Numbered from the stretch's first letter, positions 28,107-38,613 are shown. The stretch: DNA of 64,000 bases from Rahnella victoriana (GCF_004330295.1 NZ_SJOJ01000026.1:1-64000); one strand, 5' to 3'. Notes: a model not told the origin generated them from the letters alone. Made by a program: numbers and translations.

Positions 28107-29205
28107 TCATAACCCGGCTTTCAAACTTGCCTCAATGAATTTATCCAGGTCGCCATCCAGTACGGCCTGCGTATTTCGCGTTTCGACACCCGTGCGTAAA
28201 TCTTTGATACGGGAATCGTCCAGCACGTATGAACGAATCTGGCTGCCCCAGCCGATGTCAGACTTGTTGTCTTCCAGCTGCTGTTTGTCCGCATTTTTCT
28301 TTTGCATCTCATACTCATAAAGCTTCGCACGCATCTGCTTCATGGCCTGATCTTTGTTTTTATGCTGGGAGCGGTCGTTCTGACACTGGGTCACAATGTT
28401 GGTCGGAAGGTGGGTAATACGTACCGCAGATTCCGTTTTGTTGACGTGCTGACCACCCGCACCGGACGCGCGGTATACGTCGATACGCAGGTCGGCAGGG
28501 TTAATTTCGATTTCGATATCGTCATCCACTTCCGGATACACAAACGCGGAACTGAAAGACGTATGGCGACGGCCGCCGGAATCGAACGGGCTTTTACGCA
28601 CCAGGCGGTGAACGCCGGTTTCTGTACGCAGCCAGCCGAATGCATAATCACCGATGATCTTGATGGTGGCAGATTTAAGCCCTGCGACTTCACCGTCAGA
28701 CTCTTCGATCACTTCAGTTTTGAAACCCTTGGCTTCTGCCCAGCGCAAATACATACGCAGCAGCATGCTCGCCCAGTCCTGCGCTTCCGTACCACCGGAA
28801 CCGGCCTGAATGTCGAGGTAGCAGCTCGCGCTGTCGTATTCGCCGGAGAACATGCGACGGAATTCCAGCTGTTCCAGTTTGGCGGTCAGAACATCGAGTT
28901 CGGCAACCGTTTCGTTGAAGGTGTCTTCATCATCGGCTTCAACAGCCAGTTCCAGCAGGCCGGTCACATCTTCCGCGCCCTGCAACAACTCATCGATGGT
29001 TTCAACGATAGCTTCCAGTGAGGAACGTTCTTTGCCCAGCGCCTGTGCGCGTTCTGGCTCGTTCCAGACGTCCGGCTGTTCCAGCTCGGCGTTTACTTCT
29101 TCGAGGCGTTCTTTCTTGGCATCATAGTCAAAGATACCCCCGAAGAACGACTGTCCGCTCGGACAGGTCCTGAATGCGGTTTTTAACCGGATTAATTTCA
29201 AACAT
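28107..29205 (-). CDS. prfB: Peptide chain release factor 2 (programmed +1 frameshift)
   Basis: RF2 ends translation at UGA and UAA. The true start is the ATG at 29,205, giving [20 protein letters not shown] and so on for 25 codons. An in-frame TGA follows at 29,128-29,130, after which translation continues in the +1 frame (29,129 down to 28,107). The joined product is 365 residues, the same as in E. coli. The SPF tripeptide lies in [11 protein letters not shown] (stop recognition) and GGQ in GAGGQHVNK (peptidyl-tRNA hydrolysis). The 0-frame open reading starting at 29,201 gives a wrong N-terminus. It is second to last in the xerD-dsbC-recJ-prfB-lysS run. Confidence 0.97.
29124..29141 (-). 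promoter_or_regulatory. RF2 autoregulatory frameshift site
   Basis: The minus strand reads GGGGGTATCTTTGAC: a Shine-Dalgarno-like G-run, three bases, then CTT-TGA-C. This is the classic prfB element. When RF2 is scarce, ribosomes slip +1 at CTT-T and make more RF2; when abundant, it stops at the UGA. Confidence 0.95.
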
Positions 29206-29335
29206 GATTTTTCGCGTCTTACGTTAGATTCGGAGTTGGCCCAATGCCATTCGAACCGCCGATTCTAACGGAATTAGCGGTCTTTTTATAGCAAGGAGCC
29301 GTTTTTTTGCAGGGTTTATTGCGGGCGAAAATCGC

Positions 29336-31069
29336 TTATTTCGGCCATAAATGTTCGATGATCAGCTGAACGCTACGATTTCCCCGAAATTCATTGATAT
29401 CCAGCCGGTAAGCAAGCTGCACTTCGCGGATGCTGCTGTCCGGCCAGAACGTCGGATCGATATTAAAGGCAATGCCGTCGAGCAACGGGCCGCCGCCGAC
29501 AGGCTCAATCATCAGCTTGAGATGACGCTCTTTAAGCAGCTTTTGTTGCAGGATGCGGAACGTACCGTCAAACGTCGGTTCCGGGAACGCCTGTCCCCAC
29601 GGACCGCCGTCGCGCAGCATCTCCGCGGTATCAATCGTCAGCTCACGGGCGGAAAGCTCGCCGTCCGACCAGACCACCCCTTCCAGATGGGAAGGATCCA
29701 GCCATTCGCCGACCAGTCCGGCGAACTTGTCGCGAAACTCGTCGAATTTACTTTCTTCCAGCGACAAACCGGCGGCCATCGCATGACCACCAAACTTCAT
29801 CATCAGACCGGGATTGAGCGTATCGAGGCGCTCCAGCGCATCGCGCATATGCAAACCGGCAATCGAACGGCCGGAACCTTTCAGAATGCCGTCCCCTGCC
29901 GGTGCGAACGCAATGACCGGCCGGTTAAACCGTTCTTTCAGGCGTGATGCCAGAATGCCGACCACGCCCTGATGCCATTCCGGATGGTACATCGCCAGCC
30001 CGAACGGCAGTGCGTCAGTGCTGCGCTCCAGCTTGTCACACAACGCCAGCGCTTCGACCTGCATGCCCTGCTCTATCTCGCGGCGGGTCTGATTCAGCGC
30101 ATCCAGATCACTGGCCAGCGCGCGCGCCTGTCCGATGTCTTCGCTGAGTAACAGCGCGACACCGACCGACATATCATCGAGGCGTCCGGCAGCATTCAGC
30201 CGTGGTCCGAGCGCAAAACCCAGGTCACTGGCACACAGCGTGCGGGCTTCGCGCCCTGCCACTTCAAGCAGCGCGCGGATCCCCGCCCGGCATTTTCCGG
30301 CACGGATGCGGTTCAGCCCCTGATACACCATGATGCGGTTATTGGCATCGAGCGGTACGACGTCCGCCACCGTGCCGAGCGCCACCAGATCCAGATGTTC
30401 CGCCAGATTGGGGATCGCCAGGCCGTTTTGCTCAAACCAGCCACTTTCACGCAGTGCACTGCGCAGCGCCAGCATCAGGTAAAACGCCACGCCAACACCC
30501 GCCAGCGATTTGGAGGGAAACTCGCAGCCAACCAGATTCGGGTTAATGATCGCTTCGGCATCCGGCAATGTTTCGCCCGGTAAGTGGTGATCGGTGACCA
30601 GCACCTGAATGCCTTTTTCGTGGGCAAGTGTCACGCCCGCGTGGGAAGAAATGCCGTTATCAACGGTGAGGATCAGCTCCGCACCGCGCGACGCCGCCTG
30701 TTCGACGACTTCCGGGCTGAGGCCATAGCCGTCTTCAAAACGGTTCGGTACCAGATAATCCAGATTCCCGCAGCCCATGCTGCGTAACGACAGCAGCGTC
30801 AGCGCGGTACTGGTTGCGCCATCGGCATCAAAATCGCCGACGATAATAATCCGCAGACGATCAGCCAGCGCTTTTTGCAGCAAGGCGACGGCGGTATCGA
30901 TGCCATCGAGCTGCTGATACGGCAGCATGCCGCGCACGCCGCGCTCCAGCTCCTGACTTTGGGTCACACCACGGGCGAGATACAGGCGGCGTAACAGCGG
31001 GGAGAGTTCGGCGGGAAGATCCACGCCAGTCGCCGCCTCACGGCGGCGAAGTTGAGTCTGCAAGGTCAC
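29336..31069 (-). CDS. recJ: Single-stranded-DNA exonuclease RecJ
   Basis: Encodes 577 residues, the same size as E. coli RecJ. A 5'-3' single-strand exonuclease in RecF-pathway recombination, mismatch and base-excision repair. DHH-family motifs are present: GDFDADGATS (motif I, about residues 78-87), TVDNGIS, VTDHHLPG (motif III, giving the name DHH) and the DHHA1 signature FGGHAMAAG. An OB-type C-terminal domain ends in LIIEHLWPK. Follows dsbC by 6 bp on the same strand. Confidence 0.95.
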   Translation of the reverse strand: MTLQTQLRRREAATGVDLPAELSPLLRRLYLARGVTQSQELERGVRGMLPYQQLDGIDTAVALLQKALADRLRIIIVGDFDADGATSTALTLLSLRSMGCGNLDYLVPNRFEDGYGLSPEVVEQAASRGAELILTVDNGISSHAGVTLAHEKGIQVLVTDHHLPGETLPDAEAIINPNLVGCEFPSKSLAGVGVAFYLMLALRSALRESGWFEQNGLAIPNLAEHLDLVALGTVADVVPLDANNRIMVYQGLNRIRAGKCRAGIRALLEVAGREARTLCASDLGFALGPRLNAAGRLDDMSVGVALLLSEDIGQARALASDLDALNQTRREIEQGMQVEALALCDKLERSTDALPFGLAMYHPEWHQGVVGILASRLKERFNRPVIAFAPAGDGILKGSGRSIAGLHMRDALERLDTLNPGLMMKFGGHAMAAGLSLEESKFDEFRDKFAGLVGEWLDPSHLEGVVWSDGELSARELTIDTAEMLRDGGPWGQAFPEPTFDGTFRILQQKLLKERHLKLMIEPVGGGPLLDGIAFNIDPTFWPDSSIREVQLAYRLDINEFRGNRSVQLIIEHLWPK

Positions 31070-31075
31070 GAAAAA

Positions 31076-31795
31076 TCAACCACCGGTTTTATGTGAAGGA
31101 TCCTGCTGGTCGAGCATAGCGGCCATTTCTTTTGGCGGCTGATAACCAGGGATCAACGTTCCGTCTTCCAGCACGATGGCCGGAGTACCTGTCACCCCGA
31201 ACTGAACGCCCAGCTCAAAGTGTTTCGCAATATCACTGGTTTTGCAGGTCGCAGGCGTGATGTCATCGCCACGCATTGCCGCATCAAAACTGGTCTTGCG
31301 GTTACCCGTACACCAGATCGACTGCATGTCTTTCTCGGTTTTGGAATTCAGCCCCTGACGCGGGAACGCCAGATAACGCACAGTAATGCCGAGATCGTTA
31401 TAGTCCTGCATCTGCTGATGTAACTTGTGGCAATAACCGCAGGTGATATCAGTAAACACGGTAATCACGTGTTTTTCGTTTTTGGCTTTATAGATGATCA
31501 TCTCGCTTTGCAGCGCATCCATCTTTTTCACCAGGGCTTTGTTGGTGACATTCACCGGATGATTACCGCTGACGTCATACAGCGGGCCCTGCAAAATATG
31601 TTTACCGTCGTCGGTGATATAGATTGTGCCGCTGTCGGTCGATACCGCACTCAGCCCGGTTACCGGCGTAGGCTGGATCCCGGCACTGCTCATGCCCAGT
31701 TTACCCAGCGTGGCTTTGATTGCGGCTTCGTCAGCATGGACCGCGGAGCTCATACACGCAGCCAGAAGTGTCAGCAGCATTAAACCTTTTTTCAT
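31076..31795 (-). CDS. dsbC: Thiol:disulfide interchange protein DsbC
   Basis: Encodes 239 residues from the ATG at 31,795. Periplasmic disulfide isomerase that corrects wrong disulfides and is kept reduced by DsbD. The signal peptide is MKKGLMLLTLLAACMSSAVHA, with cleavage before DEAAIK. The thioredoxin active site is CGYC in FTDITCGYCHKLHQQM, and the cis-Pro loop is GVTGTPAIV. I chose this start because AAGGA lies 7 bases upstream; the frame extends to 31,828 into xerD but would spoil the signal peptide. It lies between xerD and recJ as in E. coli. Confidence 0.94.
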   Translation of the reverse strand: MKKGLMLLTLLAACMSSAVHADEAAIKATLGKLGMSSAGIQPTPVTGLSAVSTDSGTIYITDDGKHILQGPLYDVSGNHPVNVTNKALVKKMDALQSEMIIYKAKNEKHVITVFTDITCGYCHKLHQQMQDYNDLGITVRYLAFPRQGLNSKTEKDMQSIWCTGNRKTSFDAAMRGDDITPATCKTSDIAKHFELGVQFGVTGTPAIVLEDGTLIPGYQPPKEMAAMLDQQDPSHKTGG

Positions 31796-31820
31796 CATGT
31801 CGTCCTTTTTCTCCGGCACA

Positions 31821-32780
31821 TTACGCACGGGGATGATGTTGTTGATGTAGCAGTTTGAGTCGTTCGGTCGCTACATGGGTGTAGATTTGTGTTGTCGATA
31901 AGTCACTGTGACCTAACAACATTTGCACGACGCGCAGATCCGCACCGTGATTCAATAAGTGGGTTGCGAAAGCGTGGCGCAGAACGTGGGGGGACAAGCG
32001 TTCCGCATCAATGCCCGCAAGGATCGCATAGTGTTTGATGCGATGCCAGAACGTCTGGCGTGTCATTTGCTGCGCCCGGTTGCTGGGAAACACGATATCC
32101 AGTGACTGACCGTTAAGCAGCCACGGCCTGCCGTGTTCGAAATAATTTTCGATCCAGTACACCGCTTCTTCGCCCATCGGCACCAGCCGCTCTTTGTTAC
32201 CTTTACCGATAACCCGTACCACACCCTGCCGCAGACTGAGATCGCTGAGCGTCAGCCCGACCAGTTCGGAAACCCGCAAACCGGTGGCGTACAGCAGTTC
32301 GAGCATGGCTTTATCCCGCAGTTCAAGCGGCACATCGACGCTCGGCGAGGCCAGTAAGGCGTCAACCTGTGCCTCACTGAGATCTTTGGGCAGACGCTGC
32401 GGGAGTTTTGGGGAAGACAGCAACGCGGTCGGGTCGTCCTGACGTACGGATTCGCGGTTCATGTACTGAAAGAGACGACGCATGGCGCTGAGCAACCGCG
32501 CAGAACTGGTTGCCTTGTATCCACCCTCAATCCGTTCGGAGAGGAAAGACTGTAAGTCTTCGGCGCTGACCTGCAGCAGATCCGTGTTGTTGTGATGCAG
32601 CCAGCCCAGCAGGGATTTCAGATCCTGACGGTAAGACGACAACGTATTTTCCGCGAGATTGCGCTCGATCCAGAGCATATCCAGAAACTGCTCGGTGAGG
32701 CTCTGATCGGCCTCGTTAACCGCTTGTGTCACCTGCTCAGGCGTAACATCCTGAGGGCTCACATTGTCTTGTTTTGGCAT
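31821..32780 (-). CDS. xerD: Site-specific tyrosine recombinase XerD
   Basis: Encodes 319 residues. With XerC it resolves chromosome dimers at dif under FtsK control. The catalytic set is visible: Arg in [11 protein letters not shown], Lys in [44 protein letters not shown] with the nucleophilic Tyr, and the conserved tail LHQQHHPRA. It is about 20 residues longer at the N-terminus than E. coli XerD (298), but AAGAGGAG about 8 bases upstream supports this ATG. First gene of the xerD-dsbC-recJ-prfB-lysS run and divergent from fldB. Confidence 0.95.
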   Translation of the reverse strand: MPKQDNVSPQDVTPEQVTQAVNEADQSLTEQFLDMLWIERNLAENTLSSYRQDLKSLLGWLHHNNTDLLQVSAEDLQSFLSERIEGGYKATSSARLLSAMRRLFQYMNRESVRQDDPTALLSSPKLPQRLPKDLSEAQVDALLASPSVDVPLELRDKAMLELLYATGLRVSELVGLTLSDLSLRQGVVRVIGKGNKERLVPMGEEAVYWIENYFEHGRPWLLNGQSLDIVFPSNRAQQMTRQTFWHRIKHYAILAGIDAERLSPHVLRHAFATHLLNHGADLRVVQMLLGHSDLSTTQIYTHVATERLKLLHQQHHPRA

Positions 32781-32879
32781 TCCGACTCCTCTTACTCACG
32801 ACGGCCATTATGCCTTTCATGCGCCCAAATCTGCTACACTGCCTGCCATTCGTATTCTGATAACGTTATGGCAGCAAGT

Positions 32880-33398
32880 ATGAAGATTGGACTTTTCTAC
32901 GGTTCCAGCACCTGTTACACCGAAATGGCGGCGGAAAAAATCCGCGATATTTTGGGCGAAGAACTGGTCGATTTGCACAACATTAAAGATGTTGATCCCG
33001 ACAGAATGGAAGACTACAGCATCCTGATCCTCGGCATCCCGACATGGGATTTTGGCGAAATCCAGGAAGACTGGGAAGCGGTCTGGAATCAGCTTCCGAC
33101 GCTGAAATTACGCGGCAAAATCGTGGCCATGTATGGCATGGGCGACCAGCTCGGCTACGGCGAATGGTTCCTCGACGCGCTCGGCATGCTTTATCATCAG
33201 CTGGTGCCCCTTGGCGTACGCTTCATCGGTTTCTGGCCGACAGAAGGCTTTGAATTTACCAGCCCGAAACCACTGAGCGCCGATGGCAAACATTTTGTCG
33301 GCCTGGCGCTCGACGATGTGAATCAGTTCGATCTCACCGAAGAACGCCTGCAACAGTGGTGTGAACAAATCCTGCTGGAAATGGACGCCCTGCTGTAA
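32880..33398 (+). CDS. fldB: Flavodoxin 2
   Basis: Encodes 172 residues beginning [20 protein letters not shown], the FMN phosphate-binding loop. Other FMN-site parts follow: [18 protein letters not shown] and [20 protein letters not shown]. FldB is a SoxRS-linked long-chain flavodoxin. An ATG 12 bases upstream (32,868) is also possible; neither has a strong ribosome site, and I prefer the family-like start. Divergent from xerD and convergent with ygfX. Confidence 0.92.
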   Translation: MKIGLFYGSSTCYTEMAAEKIRDILGEELVDLHNIKDVDPDRMEDYSILILGIPTWDFGEIQEDWEAVWNQLPTLKLRGKIVAMYGMGDQLGYGEWFLDALGMLYHQLVPLGVRFIGFWPTEGFEFTSPKPLSADGKHFVGLALDDVNQFDLTEERLQQWCEQILLEMDALL

Positions 33399-33434
33399 CG
33401 CCTGCCTTTCAGAACCGTCTAAAATGACAGTGCC

Positions 33435-33887
33435 TCAGCCCGGTCTGACCGGGCTGTCGGGCTGGTTACTGAGCAAAATCTGCCGCAACCGCCGCCACTC
33501 TTCCAGACTCATGCTGTCCGAGGCCAGCCATAACCGCTGCCTTGAACTGCGCATCGCCTGTGCCAGCCCGCCTTTGCGTTTTTCACGACGCAGGGAGAGC
33601 AGCACGCCACTGCTTATCATCCACACGGGCTGTTTAATCTGCCATTCATGACCGCGCCATAACAGACGGTGATCCTCCAGCAGAATAATTTCGCCGGTGC
33701 GCGCCGTAATACGCCGCTGGCTGCGGATGCATTCAAACAGCACCAGCAACAGCAGCGTCATCCATACCGGCCAGTAACCTGCAGGCCAGGGTGCCAGCAA
33801 AATCAGCAACATCACTGCACCATAACTTCCCAGTGAAATCAGCTGACTGCGCCAGGACACCCTGAGATCACATCGCCACAGGGCCAC
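33435..33887 (-). CDS. ygfX: YgfX/CptA family inner-membrane protein
   Basis: Encodes 150 residues if it starts at the GTG at 33,887 (reading [15 protein letters not shown]), which matches the E. coli start MVLWQSDLRVSW; an ATG at 33,917 would add 10 residues. Two membrane helices (about 14-48) are followed by the cytoplasmic [18 protein letters not shown] and [21 protein letters not shown]. In E. coli it was called the toxin CptA, and in Serratia it is linked to SdhE and pigment/respiratory control. The start lies inside sdhE, so the two are coupled. A GC hairpin (33,436-33,456) overlaps its end. Confidence 0.85.
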   Translation of the reverse strand: MALWRCDLRVSWRSQLISLGSYGAVMLLILLAPWPAGYWPVWMTLLLLVLFECIRSQRRITARTGEIILLEDHRLLWRGHEWQIKQPVWMISSGVLLSLRREKRKGGLAQAMRSSRQRLWLASDSMSLEEWRRLRQILLSNQPDSPVRPG

Positions 33888-34152
33888 GGGCTTTGTTTCG
33901 TGTCTGAATGAGTGCAACCATGCGCTGCAATTCGCTGTCTTTCGGCTCGCCGTGGTTCATCAGCCAGTTGAATAAATCAGGATCATCGCAGGTCAGAAGA
34001 CGCACAAAGACTTCTTTGTCGGCGTCGCTCAGCGAATCATATTCGTATTCGAAGAACGGCATGATGGAGATATCCAGCTCGCGCATGCCGCGACGGCATG
34101 CCCAGTGAACGCGTGATCGATTATTAATATCCAGTGGGTTTTTGCTTTCCAT
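33868..34152 (-). CDS. sdhE: FAD assembly factor SdhE
   Basis: Encodes 94 residues with the conserved RGxxE motif (Arg21-Gly22-Met23-Arg24-Glu25), followed by [19 protein letters not shown] and [10 protein letters not shown]. SdhE helps attach FAD covalently to succinate dehydrogenase and fumarate reductase flavoproteins. It was first characterised in Serratia. Divergent from ygfZ, about 260 bp apart, and overlaps ygfX. Confidence 0.95.
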   Translation of the reverse strand: MESKNPLDINNRSRVHWACRRGMRELDISIMPFFEYEYDSLSDADKEVFVRLLTCDDPDLFNWLMNHGEPKDSELQRMVALIQTRNKARGPVAM

Positions 34153-34414
34153 AACGAGACTCTTCTTTTTGGGATACAGAATGAGAATTCTTTTATATAG
34201 AAAGCGATTCTAACAGCCCGTTGCGCCTGCACGTAACTTTTCAGTGCCCTGATTTGTCAATCTACGTGATGTGCCGGAAAACCTGATGCAAACCTGTTGC
34301 CTGTCTGACATTCTCTGGAAGGCATCCCGTAAAAGGCACCAATAACTGTTTTCAAAGCCGGTGGGCTCTTTTACCATGAGGCATCAGTCACATTTCATAG
34401 ACCGGGATTAGACA

Positions 34415-35407
34415 ATGGCTAACGAATTTCCCTTTCCACCGCAAAAACCTTCAGCGTCTTCCCACCTGCCGCTGACATTAATTTCTCTGGAAGACTGGGC
34501 ATTGGTGACAATGACCGGCGCAGACACGGTGAAATATCTGCAAGGGCAGGTCACCGCAGATGTCGATGCGCTGGCGGCGGATCAGCATATTCTCTGCGCG
34601 CACTGTGATGCCAAAGGGAAAATGTGGAGTGATTTGCGACTGTTCAAACGTGGCGACGGCATGGCGTTTCTTGAGCGCCGTAACTTGCGTGACGCACAGC
34701 TCACGGAAATGAAGAAATACGCGGTATTTTCCAAAGTCACCTTCACGGCCGACGATGATGTGGTGTTGCTGGGCGTGGCGGGTTTTCAGGCCAGTGCCGC
34801 ACTGACAGGGCTTTTCTCAACGTTGCCGACGGCTGAACAGCAGGTTGTACAACAAGATGAAACCACCTTGCTGCATTTCTCGCTGCCCGCAGAACGTTAT
34901 CTGATCATCACCAGCCCGGAAAAAGCCCGTCAGGTGGTGGAAGAACTGGGTGAACAGGCGCAGCGCAACGACAGTCAGCAATGGCTGGCGCTGGATATTG
35001 AAGCCGGTTTCCCGGTCATTGATACCGTTAACGCCGTCCAGTTTATTCCTCAGGCCACCAATATTCAGGCGCTCGACGGCATCAGTTTTAGCAAAGGCTG
35101 CTACGCCGGACAGGAAATGGTCGCGCGGGCAAAATACCGTGGCGCGAACAAGCGCGCACTGTACTGGCTGGCCGGTAAAGCCAGCAAAGTACCCGCCCCG
35201 GCGGACGATCTCGAACTGCAACTGGGTGAGAACTGGCGTCGTACCGGCACGGTTCTGGCAGCGGTTCAGCTCAGTGACGGCACCCTGTGGGTTCAGGCGG
35301 TGCTGAATAACGATCTGGACGCCGATGCCACCCTGCGTGTACGCGACGATGCCACCAGCCAGCTGAGCATTCAGCCGCTGCCGTATTCGCTGGAAGAAAC
35401 TAAGTAA
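34415..35407 (+). CDS. ygfZ: tRNA-modifying / Fe-S assembly protein YgfZ
   Basis: Encodes 330 residues of the folate-binding GcvT-like family. YgfZ supports maturation or repair of some Fe-S enzymes such as MiaB. The key motif K-G-C-Y-x-G-Q-E is present ([16 protein letters not shown]) with the redox Cys229. The N-terminal folate-binding part includes [15 protein letters not shown] and [15 protein letters not shown]. Stands alone, divergent from sdhE. Confidence 0.94.
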   Translation: MANEFPFPPQKPSASSHLPLTLISLEDWALVTMTGADTVKYLQGQVTADVDALAADQHILCAHCDAKGKMWSDLRLFKRGDGMAFLERRNLRDAQLTEMKKYAVFSKVTFTADDDVVLLGVAGFQASAALTGLFSTLPTAEQQVVQQDETTLLHFSLPAERYLIITSPEKARQVVEELGEQAQRNDSQQWLALDIEAGFPVIDTVNAVQFIPQATNIQALDGISFSKGCYAGQEMVARAKYRGANKRALYWLAGKASKVPAPADDLELQLGENWRRTGTVLAAVQLSDGTLWVQAVLNNDLDADATLRVRDDATSQLSIQPLPYSLEETK

Positions 35408-35455
35408 CACTCACTGACATCACCGCCTTCGATCCACAAGGCGGTGATGATTCAC

Positions 35456-35986
35456 TTAATCGTGATGGTGTTTGCCTTTGGCATTGAGCAAATCAACATA
35501 CGCCTGATCCACCAGTTCCTGACGTTCAATGCCCAGTTTTTCCAGCAAGTCTTCGGCTATCGCAATGCCCTGTTCCGGCGTTTCGCTCTCGTCCAGCACC
35601 ACCTCAAACTCAAGATAATCCCCCAGATGTCTGACCCGATCGAGATGCAAACGGGTCTGGCCGGTCATAAATAACGTCCGCTGTTTGATGACCCGCCCGG
35701 CAGCGCCGTAAGCCAGCGTCAGAGTTTCACGCAGACTGTCCGGATCCTGAGTTTCGGTCAGCTGGTAAAAACTGGTTTTCGGGCCTGCCTGATCCGGACG
35801 CTGATAGAAAATCAGTTCGCCGCGATCAGGCGAAAAAGTGCGTAATTTAAGCCGTCCGTGCGGGCAGATAAAAAAGGTATCGTCCTGATCAATGATGTCC
35901 GGCAAGCCGTCGGCAAGCAGAGCAAGTTTTTCATACATCGCTGAAAAATCATCAATTCTGGCTTTAATTTCAATGTTTCTGGCCAT
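35456..35986 (-). CDS. CYTH domain protein (class IV adenylate cyclase-like)
   Basis: Encodes 176 residues. The CYTH barrel is recognised by the N-terminal IEIKARI strand and by charged strands: GRLKLRTF, GELIFYQRPD, RLHLDRVRHLGDYLEFEVVL. Members bind triphosphates with metal; some are cyclases (CyaB), others tripolyphosphatases or thiamine-triphosphatases. The first Glu of the ExExK motif is replaced by Asn here (NIEIK), common among proteins labelled CyaB-like, so substrate cannot be assigned. The C-terminus ends in a His-rich tail (KGKHHHD). Convergent with ygfZ. Confidence 0.8.
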   Translation of the reverse strand: MARNIEIKARIDDFSAMYEKLALLADGLPDIIDQDDTFFICPHGRLKLRTFSPDRGELIFYQRPDQAGPKTSFYQLTETQDPDSLRETLTLAYGAAGRVIKQRTLFMTGQTRLHLDRVRHLGDYLEFEVVLDESETPEQGIAIAEDLLEKLGIERQELVDQAYVDLLNAKGKHHHD

Positions 35987-36185
35987 CCGTTACTCCTTTA
36001 ATGGTTCACGACTTTAGCTGATTTCATCTGTATCCCATGACCTTACAATGACATTCTGCGAAGCGGGCGCAAATTCTTTGTCACTCCTTCACGTATTTCC
36101 TGTCATTAGCAGATAAACTCCCCACATCGGGTGTTGCATGCACCTTTCACATCACGCCAGAAAAGGCCGGAGGCCAGAGTCCAGA

Positions 36186-36626
36186 ATGATATGGATTATG
36201 CTTGCTGCAATTGTTGTGGTTTTTATTGTGGGTTATTGGTTTATGACGGCAGACACCCGTAAAGCGAACGCGTCTCTCGCCAGTCTGTTGAAAATAAAGC
36301 CGGTTTATATTGATTCCATGTTGCTGGAAATGGGCAAACGTCAGAGCCAGATGTTTATCCGCTCAATCAGCGGGGGCTACGCTGAAGAGATCCGCAAAGC
36401 CGCCTACGTTGTGTTTATTTATCAGACATTCATTAAAGATCCTTCGGAAGAGAATATCGTCCGCTGGCGAAACATTCTGGTGCGCGCACATCTGTCGCCG
36501 CAGTTAAGCAGTGAACACGCCGAGCTGGCGCTGTTCTATTTTGCTGAACTGGATATTGAACCCTTCGAACTGGCGCAGTTTCGGCGCAACTACAACGAAA
36601 CCTATAACCAGATCCATCTGGTTTAA
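36186..36626 (+). CDS. DUF1198 family membrane protein (YicN-like)
   Basis: Encodes 146 residues from the ATG at 36,186 (MIWIMLAAIVVVFIVGYWFM), which gives the same start as E. coli YicN; a frame-consistent ATG at 36,138 would add 16 non-conserved residues. One N-terminal membrane helix is followed by a helical cytoplasmic domain ending NETYNQIHLV. Function unknown. A bidirectional terminator follows at once. Confidence 0.78.
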   Translation: MIWIMLAAIVVVFIVGYWFMTADTRKANASLASLLKIKPVYIDSMLLEMGKRQSQMFIRSISGGYAEEIRKAAYVVFIYQTFIKDPSEENIVRWRNILVRAHLSPQLSSEHAELALFYFAELDIEPFELAQFRRNYNETYNQIHLV

Positions 36627-36630
36627 ACGT

Positions 36631-36659
36631 AAAAAAGCCGCTGATTCAGCGGCTTTTTT
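36631..36659. terminator. Bidirectional intrinsic terminator
   Basis: AAAAAAGCCGCTG and CAGCGGCTTTTTT form a 13-bp stem around ATT. It serves both the DUF1198 gene and the convergent DUF2002 gene. Confidence 0.92.
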
Positions 36660-36682
36660 GCATCCCCGGCATCGCCAGAGGA

Positions 36683-37018
36683 TTATCTGAAAACGTTATC
36701 CAGATAACTCGCCAGGATCTGGCGTGAACTGAAACCGTGGCAGATGCCATAGTAGGTTTCGTTGTCGCTGGAGACATCCAGCGGGAAATTCTTGTACGCA
36801 TCACAGCTACGAAACGATGCTGTCGGTTCCGCAAAACGCTCACTGCGCTCTTTCAGCGCCGGGTGTATCACCAGGGCAGTCCGGCCAAACCGCGCTTCCC
36901 GGTTTACATACACATAATGCTCGCCACGGCGATAACCGTAAGCTTTATCATCAACAAAATCGCGTTCAAACCCTGAGGTTTCTAAAACACGTGCCACTTC
37001 ATCTGGCCGTAAATACAT
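36683..37018 (-). CDS. DUF2002 family protein
   Basis: Encodes 111 residues from the ATG at 37,018, which has GAGGAG about 8 bases upstream; the frame continues to 37,045 without such support. The sequence [20 protein letters not shown] and the core [20 protein letters not shown] followed by [13 protein letters not shown] are typical of a small soluble enterobacterial family labelled DUF2002. No catalytic motif is evident and the function is unknown. Confidence 0.75.
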   Translation of the reverse strand: MYLRPDEVARVLETSGFERDFVDDKAYGYRRGEHYVYVNREARFGRTALVIHPALKERSERFAEPTASFRSCDAYKNFPLDVSSDNETYYGICHGFSSRQILASYLDNVFR

Positions 37019-37144
37019 GGTTGCTCCTCGCTTCTTTAACCGCAAGGCGACCTTACCGCAATAACTCTGCCAGACAATGCGTTTATCCCAAATTTTGGCG
37101 TATTTAGGATTTATCTAAACGTCTTAACCCTGCCAGGAAAAAGG

Positions 37145-38341
37145 CTATTCTGCGGGAGATTGCCGCGAAGTGTTCACCCACAATCTGAGCGTCAGCAGCC
37201 AGGCAATCACCACCATAAATGCCGCAGCAAGATAAATAGACGGCGTACCCAGATGCGAAATAATCAGCCCGGCAACCGGCCCGGTGATACCCAGCCCGAG
37301 ATCCAGAAACGCGGAATACAGCCCCAGCGCCGTGCCCTGATTTTGCGGCGGCACCTGTTTGACCGCTTCGACGCCCAGCGCCGGGAAGATCAGCGAGAAG
37401 CCTGAACCGGTAAGGAAGGCACCAAACTGTACCGAGAGCGGATCGTGTCCCAGCCAGATCATCAGCAGACCCGCCACTTCAAACACAAAGGACACCAGCG
37501 AGACGCGCAGGCCGCCAAAACGGTTAATCATGTTGCCGAACACGAGACGGGCGCCGACAAATCCGAGACTGAATAAGGTGAGCGTAAAGGCCGCCCCGCT
37601 CCAGCCTTTATCGGCGTAATACAGGGTAATAAAGGTGGCGATGACACCAAAGCCGATGGTGCCGAACCCCAGCCCGAGGCCATACAACCAGATGCGCCCG
37701 ACCACCGCTTTAAAGGCAATCCGTTTACCGGAGGTGACGGAAATGGCGGCTTTCATACAGGCCAGGATCGCGGCGAAGGCGGCGGCAACCACAATTAACA
37801 CCGCCACGCCCATCAGCCCGTAACCGTGATTAAGCAGTACCCCGAGCGGCGCGCCGACCGCCATTGCGCCATAGGTCGCCACGCCGTTCCATGAAATCAC
37901 CCGCGCCGTGTGTTTCGCGCCGACCGCGCCAATCCCCCACAGCGTGGTGCCGGTGCTGCCGAAGCTTTCGCCGACCCCGAGGAAAATACGCCCGACGCAC
38001 AGCAGCAACAGACTCGCCAGCGGAATGGCGGAGAGCAAATACGCCAGCACATAAAAGACGCCGCTGATGCCGCAGCAGATCATGCCAAAAATCACCACCC
38101 GTTTTGGCCCCAGCAGGTCGGCATAACGTCCGGCATGCGGGCGGCTGATCAGCGTCGAAAAATACTGCACGCTGATCACCAGCCCCGCCAGTACCGAGTT
38201 ATAACCGAGGGTGTTGTGAACAAATCCCGGCAAGACAGCAAGCGGTAAACCGATGGTCAGATAGACGACAAAAGTGAACAGCATGAACGACAAAATGCGT
38301 TTGTTGAGCAGAGCGTTAGAGCGAAGCGTACTTAAAGACAT
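37145..38341 (-). CDS. MFS transporter, YhhS/YfcJ family
   Basis: Encodes 398 residues from the ATG at 38,341 (MSLSTLRSNALLNKRILSFM), with 12 membrane segments; an upstream in-frame ATG at 38,404 adds a non-membrane leader unlike the family. Signatures shared with E. coli YhhS/YfcJ are YLTIGLPLAVLPGFVH, SRPHAGRYADLLGPKR, GRIFLGVGES, SWNGVATYGAMAVGAPLG and GSGFSLIFPALGVEAVKQVP. These are putative arabinose or drug exporters; the substrate here is unknown. Confidence 0.82.
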   Translation of the reverse strand: MSLSTLRSNALLNKRILSFMLFTFVVYLTIGLPLAVLPGFVHNTLGYNSVLAGLVISVQYFSTLISRPHAGRYADLLGPKRVVIFGMICCGISGVFYVLAYLLSAIPLASLLLLCVGRIFLGVGESFGSTGTTLWGIGAVGAKHTARVISWNGVATYGAMAVGAPLGVLLNHGYGLMGVAVLIVVAAAFAAILACMKAAISVTSGKRIAFKAVVGRIWLYGLGLGFGTIGFGVIATFITLYYADKGWSGAAFTLTLFSLGFVGARLVFGNMINRFGGLRVSLVSFVFEVAGLLMIWLGHDPLSVQFGAFLTGSGFSLIFPALGVEAVKQVPPQNQGTALGLYSAFLDLGLGITGPVAGLIISHLGTPSIYLAAAFMVVIAWLLTLRLWVNTSRQSPAE

Positions 38342-38613
38342 GGGCGGACCCGAAATGAGATCACAGACAGTGGAATCAACAGTATAAACAGGTTTTCCTC
38401 TCAAATCGGGCTAAAAATGTTATTGGCTGTAACGCCGTTTCGTTTTGCAGAGAAATCTGAGCCGCGTCACGCCAGCCCGCGTCCGGCCTGCCTTTCTGCG
38501 ACAGCGTCATGGTCTGAAAAGGCCGCTAATCACAGTCCTTTGTCCTTAAAGAACCATCTGGTACAACATTATGGTCTATGCTTAATCCTACAGTTCACAC
38601 AAGGAGAGACGAA

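Noticed and set aside
33436-33456. GC hairpin CAGCCCGGT-CTG-ACCGGGCTG as a terminator for fldB or ygfX
   Set aside because: No T-run on either strand, and it lies inside the ygfX coding end; kept only as a note.
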